Notes: generated from the sequence alone by a model not told the origin. DNA of 64,000 bases from Calditrichia bacterium (GCA_028284445.1 JANQRS010000012.1:62001-126000); one strand, 5' to 3'; positions 17,688 through 27,564 are shown, counted from the stretch's first letter. Made by a program: numbers and translations.

Positions 17688-20012
17688 ATGCAAAAGGATT
17701 TGCTAGTTTCTTTATGTCAACAGGGACAGTTTGAGCAGGTATACCAAACGCTGCTAAGCGAGTATCAACAGCTCGTCGAAGTACACAACGGATCTCATCC
17801 ACGTATTGCTGAAGCACTCGAGAATCTTGGACTTGTCGAATCACTTCGCGGTCACTACGAAGAAGCTTGCCGGTATTACCGTCAGGCAATAGCCGTCTAC
17901 TACCAGGCCGAAACACCTCCCACCAAAGACATCTTCAGCCTATTCCAAAACCTTGGACAACTGCATCTATCCAATCAGCGCTTTGATTTGGCGCGTGAGG
18001 CATTTAGCGAGGCACTTGAAATGCTGGATAGCAAAGAAGGGCCTGCAGACCGGGCCGGTATTTTTAACTGCCTGGGCCAGTCACACTTCTTTTTGGGAGA
18101 ATATAAATCGGCGTTACGCTATTACCTGGAGGCTTTGGATCTCTGGAAAACAGCCACTGGCGATCATGATAAGAGCATTGCCTCATGTCTAAATAATATT
18201 GCTGAGGTACACAAGTGCGAGAACAACCTCGGTGAAGCGCAACCCTTATTGGAACAAGCCGTCGATATTTTCCGGAACTCGGTAGGGCTTTATCATTTGG
18301 ATGCAGCAACTACGATTAAGAACCTCGCTTCGCTTTATACGGCTCGCGGTAATCACACACAATCAACAAAACTCTATTTCCAGGTCATGGATATCTACGA
18401 TAAAATATTGGGTAAACAACATCCCAAAACAGCCGATGTGCTGATACGTCTTGGCAGCATCTTCGGTACCAAGGGGAATTTTTCATTTGCCGAGTCGTTG
18501 TTCGGCCAGGCGCTAGACATCATGGAAGCGAACTATGGACGTGTTCACAAAAGCGTTAGCCGCGTTCACAACAATCTTGGTTTTCTCTACAAGCGCCATG
18601 GGAAATATGAAAAGGCGGCGCAGTCTTATTTGAAGGCATTGAAGATCGATGAAGAAAATTACGGGCACGATCACCCGGAAGTCGCCGCCGATCTGAATAA
18701 TCTTGCCGGCTTGTATCAGAAGCAAGGTAAGTATAGCAAGGCCCGCCCCCTCTATGAAAGGGCCTTGAGGATTATGGAAGATAACCAGATCGACAGCTCC
18801 GAAACAGCAATTGTCATAAACAACCTGGCCAGCATCTGCCAGATGGAACGCAATTTTGAGAAAGCCAAGGAGCTATATCAGCACGCATTGGACATTCGTC
18901 GCCAAAATGATCCAACAGACTATAAAGTTATCGCAGCTGCTTTGAACAACCTTGGCTCCTTGAGCAAAAGCGAAGGCAATATTGATGAAGCCTTGGCATA
19001 TTTCGAGGAAGCACATGCACTCAGGGTTGAATATCTCGGCTCGAGTCATCCGGATACAGCAGACTCACTGGAAAAGTTGGCTGATCTATATCGATTAAAG
19101 GGTCGAATGGCGCCTCAGGAAGTCGTACCGCGTGTGACACTGGATCACGACGGAGAAAAGTTTGGACGCGATTTTCCGCTCGGCACAACCTTTCCACCTT
19201 TCGATGACGGCTTTGAAATCAGCTATATTGAAGGACCGGCAGAAGAGGAGACTATTGGCCGGGATTCCGGCGTCACCACTCGCCGTCTGGAAGAAATGTT
19301 TGCAACAACGCGCACCGAGTTTTTCAACCAAAAGTCAGAAGGCCTCTATCTCCAAACACTGCGTATCCGCAAGCAGAGTCTAGGTGCCCGAAACCCGGCA
19401 GTTGCCAAAACCTATTACAAGATGGCTGAATTGGCGCAGCAAATGGACGACCTTGAACGGGCAGAGATCCTCTACAAGGAGTCTCTGAAAATTCGCGAAG
19501 CAAAGCTGGATGCCAATAATGCCGCCATTGCTGATTCCTATTACGGCATTGGGACAACCTACTTCCGCCAAAAAAGACTAACCGATGCTGAGGCAGTCTT
19601 TGAGAAGGCCATGACTATTTGGCAAAAGGTGTTGGACGAAGACCATCCCCACCTGGCAGCCTGCATGAACAACCTCGGCGAGCTCTATCGCCGCGACGAG
19701 CGCTTTGACAAAGCCGAGAAATACTTTAAAGACGCAATCAAGATTTGGGAAAAGATCTACGGCCTGAACCACCCGAATATTGCTGCCAGCATGAACAGCC
19801 TTGCACTTTTGTATGATACCGATGGTCAGGGAGAGAGAGCTGAACCGCTCTATAACTGCGCCCTGCTAATTTTGCAAAACCAATATGGCCCGGAACATCC
19901 GCAACTCTTGCTAGTGTTGGATAACCTTGCCACCTTTTACACAAAACAGGGTAAGGATGATGAGGCCCTGGAAATTCGCGAGCGAGCCGAAAAAATCCGC
20001 AAACGGCGATAG
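17688..20012 (+). CDS. Large tetratricopeptide-repeat protein (kinesin-light-chain-like TPR)
   Basis: The 774-residue cytoplasmic protein is built almost entirely of 42-residue TPR units of the kinesin-light-chain subtype, each with the pattern HPxxAxxLNNLAxLYxxxGKYxxAxPLYxxAL. About ten units cover residues 20-460. A charged spacer without repeats covers about 465-550. About five more units run from 550 to the end. There is no signal peptide, enzyme domain or membrane segment. TPR arrays of this kind bind protein partners, which are unknown here. An AGGAG sequence five bases before the ATG fixes the start. It appears to be a single-gene unit between the HEAT-protein gene and dgt. Confidence 0.85.
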   Translation: MQKDLLVSLCQQGQFEQVYQTLLSEYQQLVEVHNGSHPRIAEALENLGLVESLRGHYEEACRYYRQAIAVYYQAETPPTKDIFSLFQNLGQLHLSNQRFDLAREAFSEALEMLDSKEGPADRAGIFNCLGQSHFFLGEYKSALRYYLEALDLWKTATGDHDKSIASCLNNIAEVHKCENNLGEAQPLLEQAVDIFRNSVGLYHLDAATTIKNLASLYTARGNHTQSTKLYFQVMDIYDKILGKQHPKTADVLIRLGSIFGTKGNFSFAESLFGQALDIMEANYGRVHKSVSRVHNNLGFLYKRHGKYEKAAQSYLKALKIDEENYGHDHPEVAADLNNLAGLYQKQGKYSKARPLYERALRIMEDNQIDSSETAIVINNLASICQMERNFEKAKELYQHALDIRRQNDPTDYKVIAAALNNLGSLSKSEGNIDEALAYFEEAHALRVEYLGSSHPDTADSLEKLADLYRLKGRMAPQEVVPRVTLDHDGEKFGRDFPLGTTFPPFDDGFEISYIEGPAEEETIGRDSGVTTRRLEEMFATTRTEFFNQKSEGLYLQTLRIRKQSLGARNPAVAKTYYKMAELAQQMDDLERAEILYKESLKIREAKLDANNAAIADSYYGIGTTYFRQKRLTDAEAVFEKAMTIWQKVLDEDHPHLAACMNNLGELYRRDERFDKAEKYFKDAIKIWEKIYGLNHPNIAASMNSLALLYDTDGQGERAEPLYNCALLILQNQYGPEHPQLLLVLDNLATFYTKQGKDDEALEIRERAEKIRKRR

Positions 20013-20111
20013 CTGCCGTTAACCCCGGCATCATTTGCCTTTCTGTGTTTGGGGACGTACCTTGTTGGCGAATTCTCATTTTTTGTAGAGAAGTTGAATG
20101 GAAACAAGGCT

Positions 20112-21377
20112 ATGCAACCGAACCAATTTTATAGAGACTTCGACTGGCGCTGCTTGTCCAGCCGCAAAGGCAAGGACTACCGCACGCCTTTCCAGCGCGA
20201 TCGCGATAGGATTATCCACAGCAGCGCTTTTCGCCGCCTTCAGGCAAAAACCCAGGTGTTCATGTCCGGCGAGTATGATTTTTACCGCACTCGCCTGACA
20301 CATAGTATTGAAGTAGCGCAAATTGGCCGCTCGATTTGCAACTATCTCAATCAAAAAAGCAAGCATCTGTCCCCGGACTTTCGCATCGATGCCGATTTGG
20401 TAGAAGCCGTTTGCCTCGCCCATGATCTGGGCCACCCGCCTTTTGGACATTCCGGAGAACACATCCTTAACGATGTTATGCGAAGCTATGGTGGGTTTGA
20501 GGGCAACGCCCAAACACTTTACCTGTTAACGGAAGCACTATATGATGATCATGGTGTGCGCAGTGGTATGAAACCTACCCGGGCACTGATCGACGGCGTA
20601 CTGAAATACAAATCATTGTATAGCGAGTTGGACAATCCGGACAATCACTTCATTTATGATCACCAGGAACGCTATCTGAAATTCGTATTCAATCGATCAG
20701 ATTGGGCAAAGCAACTTGGCAGCAAAGAAACCCCCAATACCTTTCGCAGCGTGGAATGTCAGATTATGGATTGGGCAGACGACACAGCTTATTCATTGAA
20801 CGACATTATTGATGGATACCGTGCCGGTTTCATCAATCGCCGAAGCCTGGAGAGATGGGGCAGCGATAACAACCTGGATAAGGATGAAAGGGAGTGGCTG
20901 GAACAGCTCATCATTGCCGTTGTCGGCAACGAAGTTGAACGGACATTTTCCCGAAAAATTGGCATCTTCATATCTGCCGCCCAATTGAAAGTGCGAAAGA
21001 ATTTCATGAGCGAGCAAACCAATCGCTACCGGTTTGGCTTGCGTATCCGGGACAGCGCTTTTCGGGAAGCTCATTTTTACAAGCAGATTGCCGCGGATAT
21101 TGTTTTTGCCTCGCCGCAACTGGAACAGCTCCGCTGGAAATGGAGCAATAAGCTGCGGGCATTTTTTTCCGGCCTCGAAGACAATTATCAGTTGGTAGAT
21201 AAACCGTTGAAACTGCTGCCGGAAGTTATTCACCGTAAGCTGCAGGCGGAGCAACAACCAGCCCAGAAAATGCGCATTATCTGTGATCATGTTGCGGGCA
21301 TGACCGACGGCTTCCTGATACGGGCTTATAAGCGCATGTTTGATCCCGAATCGGGTTCAATTGTTGATCTCATTTAG
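20112..21377 (+). CDS. dgt: Deoxyguanosinetriphosphate triphosphohydrolase-like HD protein
   Basis: The 421-residue enzyme of the dGTPase family removes triphosphate from dGTP or other dNTPs. The metal site is visible as RLTHSIEVAQIGRS (His64) and LAHDLGHPPFGHSGE (His104-Asp105), with a further Asp in QIMDWADDTAYSLND. The family opening RDRDRIIHSSAFRRLQAKTQVF (residues 29-50) is intact. An ATG at 20112 is used because the conserved region begins shortly after; an in-frame TTG at 20049 would add 21 residues without similarity. Whether it prefers dGTP cannot be told. Confidence 0.92.
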   Translation: MQPNQFYRDFDWRCLSSRKGKDYRTPFQRDRDRIIHSSAFRRLQAKTQVFMSGEYDFYRTRLTHSIEVAQIGRSICNYLNQKSKHLSPDFRIDADLVEAVCLAHDLGHPPFGHSGEHILNDVMRSYGGFEGNAQTLYLLTEALYDDHGVRSGMKPTRALIDGVLKYKSLYSELDNPDNHFIYDHQERYLKFVFNRSDWAKQLGSKETPNTFRSVECQIMDWADDTAYSLNDIIDGYRAGFINRRSLERWGSDNNLDKDEREWLEQLIIAVVGNEVERTFSRKIGIFISAAQLKVRKNFMSEQTNRYRFGLRIRDSAFREAHFYKQIAADIVFASPQLEQLRWKWSNKLRAFFSGLEDNYQLVDKPLKLLPEVIHRKLQAEQQPAQKMRIICDHVAGMTDGFLIRAYKRMFDPESGSIVDLI

Positions 21378-21411
21378 CCGCTAGCGCGCGAAACAAAAAT
21401 CGTTTTTTTCA

Positions 21412-21440
21412 TTGACAACCCGGCAATCGTACATTATTTT
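21412..21440 (+). promoter_or_regulatory. Sigma-70-type promoter for rpsT
   Basis: A perfect -35 TTGACA (21412-21417) is separated by 17 bases from TATTTT (21435-21440), ending 57 bases before the rpsT start codon. Spacing and position are right for a housekeeping promoter, and the sequence directly follows the dgt stop codon. Confidence 0.8.
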
Positions 21441-21497
21441 ATTGCTCTTTGGTTAAAAACAGCTGTTATCAAAAGTATATCATGGGTTTACTGAAAT

Positions 21498-21752
21498 ATG
21501 GCACATCACAAGTCAGCATTAAAGCGGATAAAACTTTCTGAAGCACAGTGTGACCGTAATCGCGCGTACAAGACGCGGATGAAGACCGCCGTTAAGAAAG
21601 TCAGAGAATTAGAGAGTAGAGAAGGGGCTTTGGACGTTTTGGTTCAGGCCTATTCAGAGATTGATAAGCTCGCTCAAAAAGGGATCATCCCCAAGAATAG
21701 AGCAGCAAATAAGAAGTCGAGTCTGGCGAAGTTCGTCAACTCACTTTCCTAG
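21498..21752 (+). CDS. rpsT: 30S ribosomal protein S20
   Basis: The 84-residue basic protein begins MAHHKSALKRIKLSEAQCDRN and contains KTRMKTAVKKVRE, then KGIIPKNRAANKKSSLAKFV. This is the S20 pattern of two long helices with a conserved NxAARxKSxL-type end. S20 binds 16S rRNA early in small-subunit assembly. It has its own promoter and terminator, so it is a single-gene unit, as in many bacteria. Confidence 0.97.
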   Translation: MAHHKSALKRIKLSEAQCDRNRAYKTRMKTAVKKVRELESREGALDVLVQAYSEIDKLAQKGIIPKNRAANKKSSLAKFVNSLS

Positions 21753-21777
21753 TTCTCTCTTCTTACCTGAATTTAAA

Positions 21778-21826
21778 AGAAACTGCATGATGCAAGAATT
21801 TCTCTGTGCGTGCAGTTTCTTTTTTT
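21778..21826 (+). terminator. Terminator after rpsT
   Basis: The 10-base stem AGAAACTGCA (21778-21787) / TGCAGTTTCT (21811-21820) has a 23-base loop and is followed by seven more T. On the opposite strand the same hairpin is followed by TTTT. It lies 18 bases beyond the convergent lipoprotein-like gene, so it may work in both directions. Confidence 0.8.
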
Positions 21827-21844
21827 GTTTTCGAGCCACATGTG

Positions 21845-22411
21845 TTACTGTGGCAGCTCGCCTAATTTTTCTATCCGGATTAAATCTACCAATACTGCAC
21901 CATCTTTGACTGCAGCGGCGTTCAGGGTAAGCATTAGCTTGCTGTTTGGCGGGCAATACACGTAGTCATTGGCTTTTATTTCATGCCATTCGGAGCTAAT
22001 GATGGAAATGGTGACGCGCTCATTGATATCATGCTCCCCAACTGAAGCCAATTCGACAAATCCGCCAATATTGACAGACTTCCCCCAACACTTCAGGCGA
22101 TAGTGTCCGCCTTCAGCGAGCGGCTTGGTTACCATACTGGCAACCGGAGCAACACGTCCACCATTGATATGTAACGCACGTTCACCACCACTCGGGGGCG
22201 TATCTTCACTCCATTTATACGACCCAGACCAAAACCAGACGGCAGAATCAGATACTGTTTCGAAGGAATTAAAGAAAACGGTGGTTCCGGGTACGTCCAT
22301 ACGCGGGTCGCGATCTCCCCGAGCACCTGACGCACAACTGTTCCAGGCAATTGTGAATAGTAAAAGGCTGCAAAATTGCCACGCTTTATTTGTCACAATC
22401 GTTTTTATCAT
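21845..22411 (-). CDS. Predicted lipoprotein with carbohydrate-binding-module-like fold, function unknown
   Basis: In this 188-residue protein a hydrophobic N-terminal segment ends in IAWNSCASG. Cys26 may be lipidated, but the lipobox is not canonical. The body (FFNSFETVSDSAVWFWSG, then HINGGRVAPVASMVTKPLAEGGHYRLKCWGKSVN, then VLVDLIRIEKL) has the alternating strand pattern and closing DLIRIE strand of jelly-roll, CBM-like domains that bind sugars or cell-wall material. No enzyme motif is present. GAGAGG lies four bases before the ATG. It is transcribed alone and converges on rpsT. Confidence 0.6.
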   Translation of the reverse strand: MIKTIVTNKAWQFCSLLLFTIAWNSCASGARGDRDPRMDVPGTTVFFNSFETVSDSAVWFWSGSYKWSEDTPPSGGERALHINGGRVAPVASMVTKPLAEGGHYRLKCWGKSVNIGGFVELASVGEHDINERVTISIISSEWHEIKANDYVYCPPNSKLMLTLNAAAVKDGAVLVDLIRIEKLGELPQ

Positions 22412-22684
22412 TCAGCCTCTCTTTACACGGGCCCGAGTTCAAACAGTTGAACTTCACGAAAAAGTATGCAGTTTTTTCACATTTATTCAACATTTGCAGG
22501 CTGGCTTCGCCCGCATTTTCTGCGACTATTCGTGAACTGTATTTTTTTCTTATTGCCGATAAATGGCGCTAATTGGCAAACCTATAGCGCAATCAACAGA
22601 AAAAGTGCGTTCGATTCGTTGCCGATATCACAATAATGAATTGATGTATATTTTGCAATAATCGTTCCGTTGCTCAAGGAAAAC

Positions 22685-23518
22685 TCAGGCAGCCCATCGC
22701 TTGCGGCTGGCGCGAGCCTGCGGCAGCGTTCTCAGCGCGACGGGAGTAATGCGGATAAATAACCGAATTCCACCGAGCAGAAGCCTAAACAAGCGCTCGG
22801 AACCGTTCCCCCAGTTAAAGCCGAACTTCCGGCGCAACACCACCGGCAACATGCCCACTGTTAGAATTCGACTCGGCTCAAACATCGGTTTGATCATGAA
22901 GCGAATATTCGGATATAGGATGTCTTGGGCTAGCTCCCGGCCGGTATCACCAATGGTTATCGCCGCTCCGTTCATCATCTGCTTCATATAAGCATCAAAA
23001 TCAGCATAAGATGTCGGACGGACCTCATCGGGTATACCAAGCAGATCAGCCACCCGAAGATTTTCCTTATAATATTGCTCACACTCAGCCGGTGATAAAG
23101 GACGAATTAAAAGGTCGTACATAAAAATTGACGATTCAACCAGGGTGGCAAACACCCAGAATTGCAGATCAGGATCGCGCGCGTCGTATTCATTCGCATC
23201 AGTTGAGGCAGGCATCGCACCGCGTACATGTTTGTGAATTCGTCCAAGAAATTTGGCGGCCTGCTGTGCGTCATTTCTGTCCCCAAAAGCAATCATCATC
23301 ACAATCTTAAGCGTCCGGAATAGTCTGCCAAAAGGCTCTTCTTTAAAATTGCTATGATCCGCCACCCCCTGCCCAACTGCGGGATGTGCTATTTGCATCA
23401 ACAAGGCGCGTAGGCCGCCCAGAAGTACAGCTGCTTCCTTGTTAATATTCCAGGTGAGGCTTTCCGGCGGGAACAATCCTTTGGCATCAAATTCGCTATT
23501 AATATTTAATTTACGCAT
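22685..23518 (-). CDS. MpaB/Lcp-type (DUF2236) oxygenase family protein
   Basis: The 277-residue protein has the DUF2236 pattern. NINKEAAVLLGGLRALLMQIAHPAVGQGVADHS (residues about 21-53) carries the histidine-containing ALLMQxAHPxVxxGVxxHS block. Further on come FGRLFRT, a GxxxxAxxxxxxxxxxHxxVRG region, and DARDPDLQFWVFATLVESS. The family includes the latex-clearing protein and fungal MpaB, which are haem- or metal-dependent oxygenases; the native substrate here is unknown. The N-terminus is uncertain: the ATG at 23518 lacks a good ribosome binding site, and a GTG at 23542 is possible. Confidence 0.8.
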   Translation of the reverse strand: MRKLNINSEFDAKGLFPPESLTWNINKEAAVLLGGLRALLMQIAHPAVGQGVADHSNFKEEPFGRLFRTLKIVMMIAFGDRNDAQQAAKFLGRIHKHVRGAMPASTDANEYDARDPDLQFWVFATLVESSIFMYDLLIRPLSPAECEQYYKENLRVADLLGIPDEVRPTSYADFDAYMKQMMNGAAITIGDTGRELAQDILYPNIRFMIKPMFEPSRILTVGMLPVVLRRKFGFNWGNGSERLFRLLLGGIRLFIRITPVALRTLPQARASRKRWAA

Positions 23519-23686
23519 ATTTTTCAATTGACAATAGGTCACGGCCAGTTAAATTAGGGCTCATAAACTTATAGCTGTCTATATATTAAAAATCTGTACC
23601 GACAAAAAGCAACGTTTAGTGTATCTTTAAAGGCAATTTTCAAACCTTTAAAGCGCATTCAAATCGTTAAAGCCCGGAACATTTAA

Positions 23687-24748
23687 GTGAAAATTCTCCA
23701 CACGGCAGACATTCATTTACGAGAATTTGAGGACGAGCGCTGGCAGGCACTTGGTGAGGTTCTCGATTTAGGCAAGCAAAATGAGGCAGATCTCCTGGTC
23801 ATTTCCGGTGACCTATTTGATAGCAATGCCCTGGCGCATGAGCTGCGCCCGAAAATTCGTGATTTATTTGCGCAAGCCGGTTACCCGGTTATCATCATTT
23901 CCGGTAATCACGATCCTGAGGCATACCCCGACGGCGCTTTTATGGGCGAGAACGTAACGGTTATCCGCGATTTGTTAAGTCCAGTTACGATTGAAGACTG
24001 CGTCATTTGGGGATTTCCTTACGAAGATCTGCATGAAGAAGAAATTCTCGAATACTTGCATCTGGCCAGCGACATGGCCGATTCCGAGATGACCAACATT
24101 CTGCTCTTCCACGGTGAATTGCTTGATATTATTGACGGATGGCGGCTAAATGGCGATGAAGGCCGTAATCGATATTTGCCGGTCAAACTCGCCTATTTCG
24201 AGACGCTGGCCTGGCAATATATATTGGCCGGGCATTTCCATACCAGTTTCGATGTACACGAATTTCGGGAAGATTCATTCTTTGTTTACCCCGGTTCGCC
24301 GGTATCCATTACCAGGCGCGAACTTGGACAGCGCAAAGTAAACTTCTTCGAAGTAGGCAAACCGCCGGCCCCGCTTAATTTATCAACTCATTTTTACGAG
24401 AAAGAAGACATTTATCTTGATCCCTTCAGCAATCAGAGCCCGCTGCCGTTCATAGAGCAGAGCCTCGCCCGCCTGTCAGATAACGCCACCCTCCTCTTGA
24501 ACGTATTCGGATATTTTAATGGACAAACGCTTGAAATGACAGAAGCAGAGCTGCATGAAGCAATTGCCGACATCGGGGGATCACGCGTTGAATTGCTGAA
24601 CATGGAATTCCGCGATATTCGCGACATAATAGAAGATGACCTTTTCAAGCAATTTCTTCGAAAACTGGAGCAAAAAGAGCTGGAAAACAGCTTCACGGAT
24701 GACATACTAAAAATGACCTTGCAGGCAATGATGGAAAGTTCAAAATGA
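23687..24748 (+). CDS. SbcD/Mre11/YhaO-like DNA exonuclease
   Basis: The 353-residue protein contains a calcineurin-like metallophosphoesterase domain with the full set of metal-ligand motifs: HTADIHL, VISGDLFDS, IISGNHDPE, LLFHGE and LAGHFHTSF. The C-terminal 100 residues form the extra domain seen in SbcD and YhaO relatives. The partner ATPase gene overlaps it by four bases (ATGA), as in Mre11-Rad50-type pairs. It is predicted to process DNA ends or hairpins in recombination repair. The start is GTG, directly before KILHTADIH. It is shorter than classical SbcD (about 400), fitting the YhaO-type branch. Confidence 0.88.
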   Translation: MKILHTADIHLREFEDERWQALGEVLDLGKQNEADLLVISGDLFDSNALAHELRPKIRDLFAQAGYPVIIISGNHDPEAYPDGAFMGENVTVIRDLLSPVTIEDCVIWGFPYEDLHEEEILEYLHLASDMADSEMTNILLFHGELLDIIDGWRLNGDEGRNRYLPVKLAYFETLAWQYILAGHFHTSFDVHEFREDSFFVYPGSPVSITRRELGQRKVNFFEVGKPPAPLNLSTHFYEKEDIYLDPFSNQSPLPFIEQSLARLSDNATLLLNVFGYFNGQTLEMTEAELHEAIADIGGSRVELLNMEFRDIRDIIEDDLFKQFLRKLEQKELENSFTDDILKMTLQAMMESSK

Positions 24749-27093
24749 AAATCCGTGAATTCGCTATTCATCAATATGGCCCGCTATCCGAATCAGGTAC
24801 CATCCGACTTGCTGATTTCAACCTTTTTTGGGGTGAGAATGAGGATGGTAAAACCCTGACAATGGATGCACTAATTCGTTTGCTCATGGGTAAAGGCCAT
24901 CGGGTTGTACCCGGACTGGATCGAGTTGCCGAAAACCCGGATGGTTATGTCATTTTGAGTGATGATGACGGCAGTGAATATAAATTACCCGAGCAAGGTA
25001 CCATTCAGGAGCTCCTTTACCTGAACCCTTCCGAATTTCACAGTTTGTTTTTTATACGCAATAGCGATCTGTCAATTGCCATGGAGAGCGAGTTTTATGG
25101 CAATGTGACGGAAAAACTGACCGGTTTGCGCACAACCCAGATTAATCGCATCACAGAGCGCATTAAATCCTTAGGCCATTTTACCGATGGTCTCGAGACG
25201 GTTAATCACCGTACCAGCCAATATTTGAAACGCCGATTAGATTTGGCAGCAAAATTGCAGACAGATTGCATAACAATTGCCCAGGAAGCCGAGGCGCAGG
25301 GACTGGATCGCCTGGAAGAAGAGTTGATAGCTCTTCAAAAGCGGTCTCAGCAATTGGAGCGAAGCACGAATGAAATTGATCAGGCGAGGCTCAGGCAGAA
25401 ATATAATCTTGCCAACGAGCACCTGACAAATATCAGCAATTACAATAATTCCAAGTTGGAATTAGCAGATTTCACAGATGAAGAATATAGCCAATGGCTA
25501 CATCTGGAAGAAAGTATCATGGAAAAAACGGCTGAGAAAGAACATCTTTTGGCTCAAAAGCAGACATATATGAACGAGCTTGAAGAAGAACGACGCCTGG
25601 TTGAGAATATTCAATCGGAATACTCCCGTGCCTTCCATGAACGCGAAAAGATCAACGATCAGATTCGTCCCTTGCTTGCACAGTATGATGTCCAGGCAGA
25701 GACCATTGACACACTGCAGACACAGCGGTTTACTTCGCAGATCGCACTGGCCGTTATGATGATTCTTTCTTTTGTGCTGTTAGCAATCCTGATCGCGACC
25801 AGCAGTCCCAAGGTTTTTGTGGCTTGCGGCATATCCGGCATCATCACGCTTGGCCTGTCTATCGTGCACTACTACCGCTATAAGAAACCGGCAGATGAAT
25901 TTGACGCCTTGGCCGAGCAAATTTTGCACGAAGCGCAGTCAACCGGGCTCCCGGGAAATAACGCAAGCGAGATTCACGAACAAATTCGCCTGATAGACGA
26001 AACGGTGCAAAAGCATCATCAGCGAACCGCAGCCAGCGAAGGCAGAATCGAATTTCTCAAGAACAGCATTTCGGCCATACAGGACGATAGGATTGTGGAA
26101 ATCGAGCGCCGCCTGGAATCGGCGAATGATGCGATTCAACGTATTGCAGAATCTCATGATGTGGACACCAGCAAGACATATAGAACGCAACTTGAGATCA
26201 AAAAGCAGCTTGAGCAACAAATTAAAGACTCAGTGACGACTCTGAATCACATATTCGACACCAGCAGCGATAGTGGGGAGATCTCAGATTTAATGGAAGT
26301 TTGGCAACAAAAGCTGGCAGAGTTGGAAAGATATGAAGATACTGCTCAGGATCAGGAATTTAACGAAGCCAAACTCGATAATTTACGTCAGGAACTACGT
26401 GACACGGATGATAGAGTCGATATCATTCGCAAACGGATGCGTGATTTCCGTGAGAAGCTTGCTGACCTCGAAAGACGGGCCAGGGAAGTCATCGTTGAAG
26501 AAGATGAGTTCATTGCCTGTCGGAACCTCCAGGATGTCTTGCAATTGCAGGAGCGGCTGCAGGTATTTATGGACAGCATTCAGAATCAGCAACGAATCGC
26601 ACGAACAGCCTTGCAAATTTTTGAAGAACTCGATCTTGAAGAGAAACAAAAAGTCAGTGCCCTCTTCGGGAAGGACAGCAAGATTTCCCGTTTGTATGAA
26701 GAGGTCACTGGCGGTCTGTATTCCGAGATCCACTACGATCCGGAACAGAACGGCATATTGGTGCGCCGCAATGATGGAAAGAAGCTGCCACCACAATGGC
26801 TTTCAGGTGGCGCCTATGACCAGTTGTATTTCATTATCCGAATCGTTCTCAGCGAAAAGCTGCTTCGTGGCAAGAAAGGGATTTTCATCTTCGATGATCC
26901 GTTTTTGAAGTCCGACCTCGGGCGTTTGAAGCGCCAGATGGATCTCCTCCTGGAGATTGCGCAAAGTGGCTGGCAAATTATTTATTTTTCAGCAAAAGAA
27001 GAAGTTCGGGACACGCTAAAATCGTTTATTACTGCCGAGCGTGTACTAGAACTCTCAGTACCTGAAGTTCAGTTTAAAGGAGTGTTCAAATAG
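24745..27093 (+). CDS. SbcC/Rad50/YhaN-like ATPase with membrane-spanning hairpin in the coiled coil
   Basis: This is a 782-residue SMC-like ATPase. Walker A is GENEDGKT (residues 30-37). The ABC signature is LSGGAYDQLYFIIRI near 686, and Walker B is KGIFIFDDPF near 712. The centre is a long coiled coil. At about 333-380 it is broken by two hydrophobic stretches (LAVMMILSFVLLAILIA and VFVACGISGIITLGLSIV), predicted as a membrane hairpin where Rad50 and SbcC carry the zinc hook. No CxxC hook is seen. YhaN-family proteins are known to have membrane segments here. It probably works with the upstream nuclease at the membrane. It is shorter than E. coli SbcC (1048). Confidence 0.86.
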   Translation: MKIREFAIHQYGPLSESGTIRLADFNLFWGENEDGKTLTMDALIRLLMGKGHRVVPGLDRVAENPDGYVILSDDDGSEYKLPEQGTIQELLYLNPSEFHSLFFIRNSDLSIAMESEFYGNVTEKLTGLRTTQINRITERIKSLGHFTDGLETVNHRTSQYLKRRLDLAAKLQTDCITIAQEAEAQGLDRLEEELIALQKRSQQLERSTNEIDQARLRQKYNLANEHLTNISNYNNSKLELADFTDEEYSQWLHLEESIMEKTAEKEHLLAQKQTYMNELEEERRLVENIQSEYSRAFHEREKINDQIRPLLAQYDVQAETIDTLQTQRFTSQIALAVMMILSFVLLAILIATSSPKVFVACGISGIITLGLSIVHYYRYKKPADEFDALAEQILHEAQSTGLPGNNASEIHEQIRLIDETVQKHHQRTAASEGRIEFLKNSISAIQDDRIVEIERRLESANDAIQRIAESHDVDTSKTYRTQLEIKKQLEQQIKDSVTTLNHIFDTSSDSGEISDLMEVWQQKLAELERYEDTAQDQEFNEAKLDNLRQELRDTDDRVDIIRKRMRDFREKLADLERRAREVIVEEDEFIACRNLQDVLQLQERLQVFMDSIQNQQRIARTALQIFEELDLEEKQKVSALFGKDSKISRLYEEVTGGLYSEIHYDPEQNGILVRRNDGKKLPPQWLSGGAYDQLYFIIRIVLSEKLLRGKKGIFIFDDPFLKSDLGRLKRQMDLLLEIAQSGWQIIYFSAKEEVRDTLKSFITAERVLELSVPEVQFKGVFK

Positions 27094-27096
27094 CAA

Positions 27097-27140
27097 CGCA
27101 TTGCGGCTAGATTGCGATTTCAATACGACCACGCAATGCG
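27097..27140 (+). repeat. Inverted repeat downstream of the YhaN-like gene
   Basis: CGCATTGCG (27097-27105) is the reverse complement of CGCAATGCG (27132-27140), with 26 bases between them, starting just after the stop codon. It can form a 9-base hairpin. No T tract follows, so it is not a classical terminator. Confidence 0.4.
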
Positions 27141-27243
27141 GTAAATAATTGAGGTTCCGGAGATCTCAACCAGATCTCTAGTTTCATATTAGCTTGATTT
27201 CACCTCCTATTTTTAGTACAATTTCAAACTTTTGGAGGATTTA

Positions 27244-27564
27244 ATGACCGTAACAAAAGCAGATATTGTCAATGTATTGGCCGAAGCAACTGGCTTAACA
27301 AAAGCGGATGTCGAGGTTCTAATAAGCGGTTTTCTGTACAACATTATCGAATCCATTCAAAATGGCGATCGTGTTGAAATTCGCGGGTTTGGCAGCTTTC
27401 AAGCTAAGGAACGGGATGCAAGGTTAGTGAAGAATCCGCGAACCAAGCGTGTTGTCGCAATTGAGAATCGCTTTGTACCGGTATTTCGTCCGGCGAAATT
27501 CTTTAAAGAAAGCGTCAACAAGAACCTTTTGGCAAACAAGGAAAAACAAAACAATGACAATTAA
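27244..27564 (+). CDS. HU/IHF-family DNA-binding protein
   Basis: This 106-residue nucleoid protein begins MTVTKADIVNVLAEATGLTK and contains the HU hallmark GDRVEIRGFGSFQAKERDAR, followed by NPRTKRVV and the beta-arm. It bends DNA as a dimer. A strong GGAGG lies five bases before the ATG. The last 15 residues (LLANKEKQNNDN region) form a short polar tail beyond the usual 90 residues. Its stop overlaps the next gene's start by 11 bases. Confidence 0.95.
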   Translation: MTVTKADIVNVLAEATGLTKADVEVLISGFLYNIIESIQNGDRVEIRGFGSFQAKERDARLVKNPRTKRVVAIENRFVPVFRPAKFFKESVNKNLLANKEKQNNDN

